DNA of 64,000 nt from Aspergillus flavus (lineage: Eukaryota > Ascomycota > Eurotiomycetes > Eurotiales > Aspergillaceae): NCBI RefSeq assembly GCF_009017415.1, contig NC_092406.1, positions 6,324,001 to 6,388,000 of the forward strand, given 5' to 3'. A program made the position numbers and the translations under genes. The notes under the pieces are model-generated. The model did not search any database. It was not told the DNA's origin and saw nothing but the letters and a program-made list of their open reading frames with translations. Shown in pieces: positions 47,001 to 55,856 of this stretch. Positions within the stretch are counted from its first letter, which is position 1; each line of letters begins with the position of its first letter.

Positions 47001-48403
47001 AAGGCCTGGGCCAAGGTCGACACCTGTTTGATGATAAAAGTGGCTTTATCACCCCAAAGGATCTGGTACTGACGAATGATACATGCCTTGACCTGCTGAA
47101 CAAAATCGACCGTCATCGGGCTGTTCTTCGGTAGCTTCTTGCTCCTGTCGTGCGAAATTGCCATCTCGAAGTTGTCGGTGCGTTCCCGGGCGAGATCGGA
47201 GTCTGGGTAGTCGTATTCTGCCATCATTTGAGCACGGATGGGAGACTTCTCATATTCCGCTAGGAGCATGTCGGCATTGCGGGGGAATCGGTTCTCATAT
47301 CCGGGTCGGATCTTGCGTTCCGTGGGAACAGTCACACCAGTCAGGAAGTCAGCGACGTTAGACCCCTCGCGGCAGACGAAACCCAGGTCCTCCATGAAGG
47401 GCCTTGCCTGGGACATGGGCCCGTAGTAAACCTGCTTGCCCTCATCCAAGACCAGTACCTTATCGAACAAGTCATAGATTCCATTGCCCGCCTGGTAAAG
47501 CGTTACAATGGTGGACAAGCCCATAACATCTGTCAAGGCCCGAATGGCTTTAGTCCACTCGAGAGCAGTGCTGGCGTCTAAACCACGTGTACTGTTATCC
47601 CAGCAGAACACTGACCCACGAGAGGCCATACATTCTATGATTGAGACACGCTTGCGCTCACCACCGGAAACACCTCGAACATACTCGTTACCGACCTTCG
47701 TATCGTTCGTGTGCGAGATTCCCATGGCTTCCAGCAAAAACTTTTTCATTTCCAGGCGATACGCTTCCGCCGACTCTACGCCTTTAGGGAGGTTGAAAGG
47801 AATCTTGAGCCGGGTTGCGAAGTCCATCGTCTGACCCACTGTCAGTGTGGGGAAGAATAGCTCTTCTTCCGTGTTCATAACAATTTGGCCATGATAACGG
47901 TTGGCTTCTTTATGAGTTAGCGACCCAAAACGGACGTCACCCTCCACCGATTTATACCCGAGTCGTCGATTCGAGAGCATTTTGAGCAGGGTTGTGCAAC
48001 CTGAACCCGGCCGACCCAACACGAGAAGCATTTCCCCGGGTTTCACGCAGCCATGGCTGTTCTGAAGAATCGAGCGGAGGGGTGGTTTGTTGCGACCATC
48101 TTTGATTTTCTGGGGGATGTTGAACTGGGATAGGAAGTTTTCGTTGACGGCGGCCTCAGAACTAACCACTTCGACGTTCACATTCTTCCAGGTGACGCCG
48201 AGTTCACGACTCTTGAAACCGGACGCCACATCTCGTTCATGCTGCTGTTTAACTTGTGGCATCAAGCTCCAGTCTTCGGCGCGGCTGACATTGGCAGGGC
48301 GGGGGGTTGGCGCAGACTCATCACCCATCACCGTAGCTGTGCTGTCGGTATCATCTCTGTTGTCCGAAGGCGGCGCCTTCGCATAGTAGTCCTGGCCCTC
48401 CAT
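44071..48403 (-). CDS. PDR-type ABC multidrug transporter (full size, ABCG)
   Basis: Plasma-membrane drug/metabolite efflux pump with (NBD-TMD)x2 topology, 1419 aa, the usual PDR length. Exons (minus) 48403-46670 and 46596-44071; the 73-bp intron lies in TMD1 (FATTM/VMTALFR). NBD1 has the degenerate PDR Walker [10 protein letters not shown] (Cys for Lys, about residue 130), signature [10 protein letters not shown] and Walker [14 protein letters not shown]2 has canonical GSSGAGKTT (about residue 830), [15 protein letters not shown] and [13 protein letters not shown]. This asymmetry is normal for the subfamily. TMD2 ends [20 protein letters not shown]. The first 60 residues are Asp/Ser/Thr-rich as in Cdr1-like pumps. 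The in-frame start at 48403 follows a TATATA box at 48511 and two TGA[CG]TCA sites. Substrates are unknown; azole export is common among relatives. Confidence 0.97.
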
Positions 48404-48942
48404 GGCTTGAGGGAAGCTTGGACTGCAATTCAGGCTGCAGGAAGCGTTCTGGCGAGGTTTCACACCGACAAAGAAAATCCTCCCTCACGAGGATGGGACG
48501 GGCAACGAAGTATATAAGCACATTGCCCTTGAGTGGGTCTGGGGGCCTGAAACCAGACCGGCACCGAGTTCACATTTAAGCGACCCACCAGGGATGGATC
48601 GAGGCTCCAGCGGACTCCATAGTTTATTGGGATTTGTTAGGGGCGTCATCTTGCTTAGACGTGGCTATCAAGTCCTTGTCGCGGAAAAGGGAGTGAAAAA
48701 GGTCGATATTCCGAGCGGTGGGGCCTAAAGCCAGTGGTTATCTCCGTCAGGTTCTGCGCCGTTTCAAACCAATCAACGGATGGGAAAGGGGAAACGTTCA
48801 AGCTTACACGCAAGTCCCTTCCAGAATTTGCATGTCGAGCAGCAAACTCATTTGTCGATCAGGAATCTTAGTGTTGGATAGTTTGGGTTCGGACTCGGCC
48901 TTCGACTGACCGATCGGGGGCCAATCTCGTTTTCCCTTCCGA

Positions 48943-48953
48943 TGACTCAGCGG
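48943..48953 (+). promoter_or_regulatory. TGACTCA site with CGG flank
   Basis: TGACTCAGCGG lies 540 bp upstream of the ABC transporter start. TGACTCA is the Gcn4/CpcA (also AP-1) core; the GCGG flank is shared with the second site at 49013-49027. Confidence 0.45.
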
Positions 48954-49012
48954 TTACGGTTCAATTGGCGCTCTTGATTGGCTTCTTGGAGACTTTCAAA
49001 GTCCGAATGCTT

Positions 49013-49027
49013 CCGCTGAGTCAGCGG
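49013..49027. promoter_or_regulatory. 15-bp palindrome CCGCTGAGTCAGCGG
   Basis: It is a perfect inverted repeat around a single central base, containing TGAGTCA (bZIP core) inside CCG/CGG triplets typical of Zn2Cys6 dimers. It is 610 bp upstream of the ABC start and shares 11 bp with the site at 48943, except that the central base is read on the other strand. Confidence 0.5.
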
Positions 49028-50339
49028 ATGCTCCTTTTCTGGTTTAGCGCGGGGAGCTGTCTTCCGACGTCTTGTCAAATTTTCCATTTGATCTGATAGT
49101 AAATACAAAATTATCTTGATCGTCTCGGCTGTGGCGCAGAAATTTTCCTTTTTCCCTTTTTTTTTATTTGCCCCTTTGTTGTCTACCTAATCTTTTCAAT
49201 TCTCGCGTCAGCCGATTGTTAAGCGGGCTATAGTCCACGTTCATGTTCCTATCTAAATTCCGGGCAAAGTCACCACCACCACGACGGACCCCGAGAGTTT
49301 ATCGAAACAGGAAACGAGAAGCGTTCCAACACTGAAATAGGTGGAGAGCGATATTATCCGTAAAATAACTCGACATGTCTACTCCCAGGTAATCATCTGC
49401 GCAAGTACCATGCGGCGTCTGCTTATGTTACATAAATCTCGACTATCAACTTCAACCAGATGAGACGGTGAACTTGCGCAAGTACGATACGACGGCGATG
49501 ATTTGCTGCCATGACAAACTCTGAATCTGCTCTATCGACTCTGCATTGTGGCTCACCTTCATCCCTCACATCAAGCATGAATTCTCACACATGCCAAGAC
49601 TCATCTTATTGGTAATCTACGTCGTAAAAGACCCCATACCTCGTGTTTGGTTGACACCGACGCCCGAGACTTCTATTAATATTCGGATTCTTTCCCTTTT
49701 TCCCATTTTTCTTTGTCATCCGTTGTAGTTCAGTAATTAACTAACTGGTTAGGGCATTGAAGAAAGTCGGGGCGGATGTGGGCAGCTTCCGACATTATTC
49801 CTGATAAGGTTAGACTTGCGAATAGACGGAATCGCGCCCTGCTTCTAGAACGCAATTCTTTGTCCTTATACTCATGTGAACGCAAATTAACTCAGATACA
49901 AGGTAGCAGCCAGTATGACGTTATTGTATACCCAACCGGTCATCCAGCAAAGATTGATTAGTAGTGCCTTACGAAAGCATTATCTCCGAGGCATCCTCCG
50001 AGTGCATGTTAAACCAAACGCAGATCCCATATACGACTGCCCTTGGTTTCGGAGATGTTCTGCTGCAATCAGGGCTGTCTCGTGCAATTCAACAAGCTTG
50101 TTGGGGGCATCCCGTTCTCAAGGCTTAGGAGCAACTACATGCCCCTTGATGTATAACTGTAGTCCATCAGAAAGGGTCACTGTCACGAAGTAGGGTTTCC
50201 GAGACTTTTAAGATAATCACTCGAGTGATGGAATGGTTGAAAGCACCCACCTCTCCAGTAGCTACCTAATGTAAATCTACCCCTTGCTCTTAATTGGATG
50301 GGCATATCTGGCTATCAAGCGGATGATAAGACAAGATTA

Positions 50340-50690
50340 GAATCGTCGATGTCTTTAATTCTTTCTCTCGGTGTGTTTCCATGGCGATTGCTTTCTAGAT
50401 TCTCTGGCCACGAGTCGGCATTTCGTTCAAGAAACTCCACAACGACATATATAAAGTCAGGCATAGCAGCATGACACAAGGGCGTTTGTCCGCTAATTGA
50501 GTAATACGAGAAATCTTCTTAAGCTGCGAGTAGAGGTGCGCTTACGGTTCGGGCATCGGCATTTACTATGAGATGGCCTAGTACCTTCCGAGTGTGGTTT
50601 GTCCTATTTCAGCCAAACACCAGGGGTATTCCTAGGGCTTTCTAAAACCACACCGCCGCCATGCCGAGCGGGGGAGTGCCGTTAAATCCG
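50340..50690 (-). pseudogene. Ankyrin-repeat protein relic
   Basis: The minus strand reads FNGTPPLGMAA, then ADARTVSAPLLAA, a TAA, and SGQTPLCHAAMPDFIYVVVE followed by FLERNADS and HGNTP. These are degenerate ankyrin units (G-x-TPL-x-x-A, then hydrophobic V/L pairs). Stops interrupt the frame and no start or end is recognisable, so only a fragment of a larger ankyrin gene remains. Confidence 0.5.
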
Positions 50691-51151
50691 ACTAGAAGAT
50701 AATCAGTGGGCCTTCGTATTCGAATTGTGTTACTTCTTTCTGTTCAGCTCTTGTAACCTTATACAACGATGTGTCTCATCGATTCTCTTATGTCTGTATG
50801 TCAGTTCCATTGTGCCGCAGAAGATAGACAATATCGTCCGATCCACGCTCCGCCCTCATAAGGGTGACCAAGTCTTGCAATTAATAGTCTCCTACGCAGG
50901 AGACGTTCCGACATTAAGCAACATTTGGATCACAGATGTCTTGTTCCATGGCTACTTCGCTGATGACTACCAGGTCCAATTGGTGATACTTGAGAATATG
51001 CACATGATATCTCCATATAATACAAAGAATCTGCACGCCAATTAGCCCAGGTCAGGAATGTTGAGGTCTCTACCCAACTCCAGCTCATCCCAAATATACA
51101 CAACTCTGAATAGCCATACACCACCCCAAAGGAACAACAGCACAAGTCCTC
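50691..51151. other. Intergenic, nothing recognised
   Basis: A 106-codon plus-strand frame at 50725-51045 has no motif or consistent codon pattern. The right end is the 3' side of the P-loop gene. Confidence 0.5.
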
Positions 51152-51787
51152 TCACAGCACAATCTCCCCTTCGCCATCAGGTCTCTCAAACCCACTAAGA
51201 TACCGTTCCAGAATCTCCTCCGTTACATAAAACGCCGAGTCCCCATCCTTATCAACTCGCTCATTCCGAGCCTGAACCCTCCGTCGGAGTTCCGCAGCAT
51301 CAACATCCAAAAACACCAGTACCCATCTCCCTCCTGATCCCTCGATTAATCTCTTCCACTCCTCGCGTACCTCGTGGTATGCGAACGAAAAGTCGAGTAC
51401 GAGGTCTACCTGTCCTCCGGTCAATGCGGAGATAAGTTCCGCCCGTAGTGCTGCTTCGGCTTCGAGTTGGTATTCTTCGTATCGTTCTCGGGGGTAGTCG
51501 ATATTCCAGAGGCCGTGGTGAGAATATATGTAGGAGTCAATGGAGAGACGGCGGAAGGACGGGTATGCGGAGACGATTGAGTGGGCCAGTGTTGACTTTC
51601 CCGAACCTGGTATAAATTAGGTCCTTGTGGGTAGTAATGTCATGGATAAGGGGGCTCTGCCTGCAATTCCGCAGGTCATTAGAACTACGGGTCGGGGATC
51701 GGCTGCTGTGCGGCGTAGATGAGGTTGAAGTTGTGCGTGTGCGTGGTCGATTTGGGGGTTTGGTTGGCTGACAGGAGCAGATGACAT
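51152..51787 (-). CDS. P-loop kinase-like ATP-binding protein (AAA_33 type)
   Basis: A 193-aa small P-loop NTPase related to nucleoside/shikimate-type kinases, common and uncharacterised in filamentous fungi. Exons (minus) 51787-51661 and 51606-51152. The 54-bp intron interrupts the Gly codon of Walker A (TCGIA-G-SGKSTLA); its donor is GC (GCAGAG) and its acceptor ACCAG, and no GT donor gives a joinable frame, so a GC-AG intron is needed. Downstream are a conserved acidic strand (LSIDSYIY), the W-N-I-D-Y-P-R-E-R-Y-E-E-Y segment, the strand VDLVLDFSFA, and a lid-like Arg-rich helix (VDAAELRRRVQARNE). The substrate is unknown. Confidence 0.85.
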
Positions 51788-52326
51788 GGTGGTGGTTTGG
51801 AGGAGATTAAGCTATGGTCACTGGTGGGAGATTATCATATGTGCGTGATACTTTTCTGTACATTTATCAAGGATTTAGTATTTAGTGGATGAAGCGAGTT
51901 GTTGATCAATTGTTCTAGGGTATGGGCTGCATCGTGAGTCATCGGATTGATTAATCCTATCAACTTCTAGTGTCCAGCATCTCTAACGGTAGTTCGATTT
52001 GGTGCCTCTGGATCGCTGAGTATCTCGAAGAAATTTGACTAAGAATGGATATAGAATTATTAAGGTAGTACTAGTAATACAGACATTGGTTTCCGACATG
52101 TTGTTTTTACAGGTTCAAGTTCCTTAATGTATAACACAAAGGTAGGTGGGAGAAATGCTGTATATATATTTCACCGCAAAGACACTAATATACTACTCCG
52201 AGTCCCATCGTTCAAGACCAAGCAATAGGGGCCGATTGAGGAATTATAAAACAAAAAATAAACCCTAAGCAAACCAAAAAGAAGCGGAAAAAGAACAAAA
52301 GCGAGGTAGTGAAACTAACAAAAAGA
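51788..52326. other. Intergenic, nothing recognised
   Basis: It contains the P-loop gene promoter and AT-rich DNA next to the tRNA. An oligo-A-rich stretch lies just downstream of the tRNA 3' end on its opposite strand (about 52245-52325), which on the minus strand is T-rich and could act as the Pol III terminator. Confidence 0.5.
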
Positions 52327-52398
52327 TGGAGACGCGGGGAATCGAACCCCGGACCACTCCCATGCTAAGGGAGTATTATACCACTAAACCACATCCCC
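52327..52398 (-). tRNA. tRNA-Ala (anticodon AGC)
   Basis: The minus strand folds as a 72-nt cloverleaf including the discriminator A. The acceptor stem GGGGATG pairs with CGTCTCC (two G-U pairs), the D arm carries TTTAGTGGTA (A box), the anticodon stem CTCCC/GGGAG encloses the loop TTAGCAT, and the T arm is GGGGTTCGATTCCCC with a perfect B box. The loop gives anticodon AGC, alanine. There is no intron and CCA is not encoded. Confidence 0.96.
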
Positions 52399-52683
52399 AA
52401 TTCGATATTTAACAGTTATGATTATAACAACATAAGCCAATGCTTAAATTTAATGTCTGAGACATGGACGAAATTGAGTTCAGAGTGTGATATCCTAAAT
52501 GGGTTAGAGTGACGGTGGCGCAAGTATAAAACATCAACGAATGGATCAACAATGAAGTTGAATACGATCACAACTCAATCTCACATAAGATCAGGGTCAC
52601 ATCGAGACCAATAGCATACTAGGTCTCTGTATACAGCCCGTGAATCCACCTCCTTACTCCCGCCTTCCGGCCAAAAGGAATCC

Positions 52684-53214
52684 ATGCGAAAAACAATGTC
52701 AAAATCTTACGACAAAGTCCTCACGTTCTGGTTTGGCCAGAAAGGCTCCCGAGAGTATCTTCAACAAAAGTCATTTTGGTACGGAAGTCCGTCCGACGAC
52801 GCCTACGTTCGTAAGCACCTCGGATCCGACTACGAAGCTGCCAGAACAGGGGCCCTCGACGGTTGGAAGTTTGACGGCCAGGGCGAGGGCGCACTAGCCC
52901 TAATTCTTCTCCTGGACCAAGTACCCCGGAATATCTTCCGCGACACCCCGAAAGCATATGCAACGGACGCCAAGGCAGTTGCTGTAGCGCGATATGCCGT
53001 CGACCAGGGGTGGGACAAGAATATGCCTGTGATCCAGCGACGATATATGTATTCGCCGTTTAATCATTCAGAGAACCTGGAAGATCAGGAGATGTCATTG
53101 AGATTATTTACGGAGCTGGGTGATAGTTATCATTTGCATTGGGCGAGGAACTTTCACGACCAGATCAAGCGGGATGGGAGATTTGTGCATCGTGATCGGA
53201 TTTTAGGGCGATAA
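52684..53214 (+). CDS. DUF924 family protein, C-terminally short
   Basis: A single-exon 176-aa protein of the DUF924 family (no established biochemical function). Family marks: VLTFWFGQKGSREYLQQKSF, LALILLLDQVPRNIFRDTP, YMYSPFNHSENLEDQEMSLR and RDGRFVHRDRILGR. Family members normally continue after ILGR for roughly 15-20 residues (a segment like STPEE); here a TAA follows directly. The N-terminus MRKTMSKSYDKVL has a second in-frame Met five residues in. The truncation may be tolerated, since the helical core is complete. It lies 285 bp downstream of tRNA-Ala. Confidence 0.85.
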   Translation: MRKTMSKSYDKVLTFWFGQKGSREYLQQKSFWYGSPSDDAYVRKHLGSDYEAARTGALDGWKFDGQGEGALALILLLDQVPRNIFRDTPKAYATDAKAVAVARYAVDQGWDKNMPVIQRRYMYSPFNHSENLEDQEMSLRLFTELGDSYHLHWARNFHDQIKRDGRFVHRDRILGR

Positions 53215-53989
53215 ATTGATTGGTTGGTGATATAACGTATAGTATTATGTGTTGATAGAGTAATATAACAGTAAAAATGAAGAAACCTATTTAACACCAC
53301 CACCGAAAGGGTTTGACCTGCCTCCAAATAATCAGTGCGAGTAGGAGGACAAGGTTAAGGGGACTTCCTACTGGCCGTGCGCCAAAGCATCGGCCTTAGC
53401 CAGCATAACAATTTCAGACTTGAAAGATAAGAACATGACTGGAGAAGCTACTTGTTGTTTCAAGGAATTGTTGGTAGTAGTCAAGTAGTCGGAAAGGGAT
53501 GAACCAACCCTGGCTTACTAATCAGCACTACAGCCTTACAAGGACAGCACACTTGACTTCTATGCAGAGTCAAGGAAGATCAAGGAGCCTTGGATCTGCG
53601 AAGCAACCTTATCTAACATGAAACTACCTATTGGGACAACTACTGCTGCGTCAGAATCGAGAGGCAAGAATCCAAACGGTTTGCCTCACATATCGTTGAC
53701 GTCACTACCAGCTGTCAACGAACCATAAGGGTGGGAGGTTTTTCTCTACCAGTTCTTCCTTTTGATTCAACCAAGAAAATACCATGGTACGTGGCTTGGC
53801 AAGTCATTTGTTATCACTTCCTTGCCCAGAATGAGAAAGAATCTACAAACACCCATGCATTCTCCTAACCGCTCAACATTTAACTGTCTGCATAAAGAGA
53901 ACAACTATGGTTAGTTTAGTAGGTAGACAGCCAGAAGTTTCAACTATCATTCTTCTTATCCAAAAAGTCTTCGGTTTACCAAATTCATC
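53215..53989. promoter_or_regulatory. Intergenic with antiporter promoter
   Basis: The only notable site is the perfect CRE octamer TGACGTCA at 53697-53704, 286 bp before the antiporter ATG. No frame with protein features is seen. Confidence 0.5.
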
Positions 53990-55405
53990 ATGGTATGGAA
54001 TCAGATCAACCCTACACCGCTCAATCTCAGCTTCCTGTTCCTCTCGGGCAGTATCCTCCTCTATACTGTGCTTTCACGTTTTCTAAAAGAAACACTCCTT
54101 CTGGCAGAACCCCCGCTTGCTACGTTGGTCGGAATTCTGACCGGACCCGCGGTATTGGGTGCTGTTGAGCCCCAGCCGTGGAAGCTCGGAAATCATGTCA
54201 CCAAGGAGCTAGCACGACTCACTGCAAGCATGCAGGTATTCATCGTGGGCATTGAGCTCCCTGAGGGATATTGCAGCAAGCACTGGAAAGGAATCGGCAT
54301 TCTTCTTGGCCCTGTTATGATAGGTGGCTGGGTAGTATGTGCGATCCTGATCCATCTCATTTTCGGTGCTAGCTACCCTTCTGCGCTCGTTATCAGCGCT
54401 TGCCTCACTCCCACCGACCCGGTGCTGGTCGCGACCATCCTGGAGGATCCCAAGGCGACCAGCGACCGTATTAAGTATCTTCTGGCCGCGGAGTCTGGTG
54501 TGAATGATGGCACCTCATTCCCGTTCTTATATCTCGGGATTTTCATCCTGAAGGAGCATTCGGCTGGTGCTGTGCTGCGGGAATACTTGACGGTGACAAT
54601 AGCCTACCAATGCATTGCGAGTGTTGCTGTCGGGATTAGTCTCGGTTATGGAGCGAACCGACTTCTCCGATATTCCCATGAGCGTGGCAGGATTACTGAG
54701 AACTTCGTTGCTCTGTTCCCCTTAGCTCTGATCTTCTTCAGCTTAGGATTCTCAAGCACAATGGGGATGGATGACTTCCTACTTGTCTTCAGCGCAGGCA
54801 TCGGATATGCATACCACGGCCGGCTTGAGCACGCCTACCAGGTAAATCCTGTGGCCACCTCATTCATCAGCTTCTCTCTCAGCATAGCGACGTTTATCTA
54901 TTTCGGCCTGATGATCCCTTGGGCCGCTGTCACTGATACGCCAAAATTATCATTGTCAAAGATTGGGATCTTTGTGCTCCTTGTTCTACTACTTCGTCGA
55001 ATCCCTTTCATTATCGCACTGAAACGATTCAATCCCGATATCAAAACGTACAGAGAGGCGCTCTTCTGCGGTCACTTCGGACCCATGGGTGTTGGTGCTC
55101 TGTTTTTGTCCATGGAGGCCAGGGATATCCTTAATTCCTCCTGTTCCCGGACAAAGATGCAGCCAGGCGACGACTGGGATAAATATGCCTGTGAAACTGT
55201 GGAGTTGGTTTGGCCCGTTGTTTGCTTTACTGTTTTGGGCTCTGTTGTGGTGCATGGGTTGAGCATGAGTATTGCGAAGTTGGCTCGGACTCTGATATGC
55301 GCTCAAAAACAGCATACGAAGTCATTATGTACCTCAGATGACCCCAGTACCGGTTCTGAGAGCATGGATGGTGGAATGTATCATGATGAGGAGAGTCTAC
55401 TTTAG
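53990..55405 (+). CDS. CPA1-type Na+(K+)/H+ antiporter
   Basis: A plasma-membrane cation/proton exchanger of the fungal Nha1/Sod2 type, 471 aa, single exon, about 12 helices. Family core: LLAEPPLATLVGILTGPAVL, MQVFIVGIELPEGYC, ACLTPTDPVLVATILEDPKA and the paired acidic motif LLAAESGVNDGTSFPFLYLG (the N-D of the ion site). GHFGPMGVGALFLSMEARDI marks the late helices. The C-terminal tail after TM12 is only about 40 residues, far shorter than the several-hundred-residue regulatory tails of Nha1, so this is a short-tail form. A CRE-like TGACGTCA lies upstream. Role: Na+ or K+ export and pH homeostasis, by family. Confidence 0.93.
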   Translation: MVWNQINPTPLNLSFLFLSGSILLYTVLSRFLKETLLLAEPPLATLVGILTGPAVLGAVEPQPWKLGNHVTKELARLTASMQVFIVGIELPEGYCSKHWKGIGILLGPVMIGGWVVCAILIHLIFGASYPSALVISACLTPTDPVLVATILEDPKATSDRIKYLLAAESGVNDGTSFPFLYLGIFILKEHSAGAVLREYLTVTIAYQCIASVAVGISLGYGANRLLRYSHERGRITENFVALFPLALIFFSLGFSSTMGMDDFLLVFSAGIGYAYHGRLEHAYQVNPVATSFISFSLSIATFIYFGLMIPWAAVTDTPKLSLSKIGIFVLLVLLLRRIPFIIALKRFNPDIKTYREALFCGHFGPMGVGALFLSMEARDILNSSCSRTKMQPGDDWDKYACETVELVWPVVCFTVLGSVVVHGLSMSIAKLARTLICAQKQHTKSLCTSDDPSTGSESMDGGMYHDEESLL

Positions 55406-55856
55406 AGTGGATAAGGGATTGAGAGGTAGATTAACTTTGATAGATTCGGAGAGTTGGACAACATAGATATAAGAGTATGCCCTAGAATGGACAAAGAATG
55501 TAACTAGGGATAATTGTTTTTAGTCAGGACATCGCCATAGCGCTTAAAAGCTTTATATAAAAAGAACATTTTAACTATCCTCTTGGGATTCTTGTCCGTA
55601 TACTGCCGTACGGCAATTGGACGGGATTGAAACAACCTCCAACTCCTGCAGGATGGTTGAACAGACCAAAAGGATTAATTTATCCATTCGCGAGAAACTG
55701 GGTGTGGTATTGGTACAGTATCATCTCCAGCCATTGTGCAAAATGATGATACTGTAAATTGAATTCATATAATTACTTCCAGAGCAGAGATATACTATAT
55801 GACAGGCAATTTACCAAGTTTTCTAGCCTCAATCCTCAGAACACCGACGATAACTG
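55406..55856. other. Convergent intergenic region
   Basis: It lies between the 3' ends of the antiporter and the PKS. AT-rich, nothing recognised. Confidence 0.6.

Larger units (their letters stand above)
48404..50329. other. Intergenic with long ABC-transporter promoter
   Basis: TATATA at 48511-48516 is about 110 bp upstream of the ABC start. CCAAT boxes (minus strand) lie near 48964-48980, between the two bZIP-like sites listed separately. From about 49130 leftwards the promoter has a T-rich run (49143-49169). Further right no coding feature is recognised. Confidence 0.55.

Noticed and set aside
50725..51045. 106-codon plus-strand frame starting with a hydrophobic stretch
   Set aside because: The apparent signal-like start is not followed by any consistent family feature.
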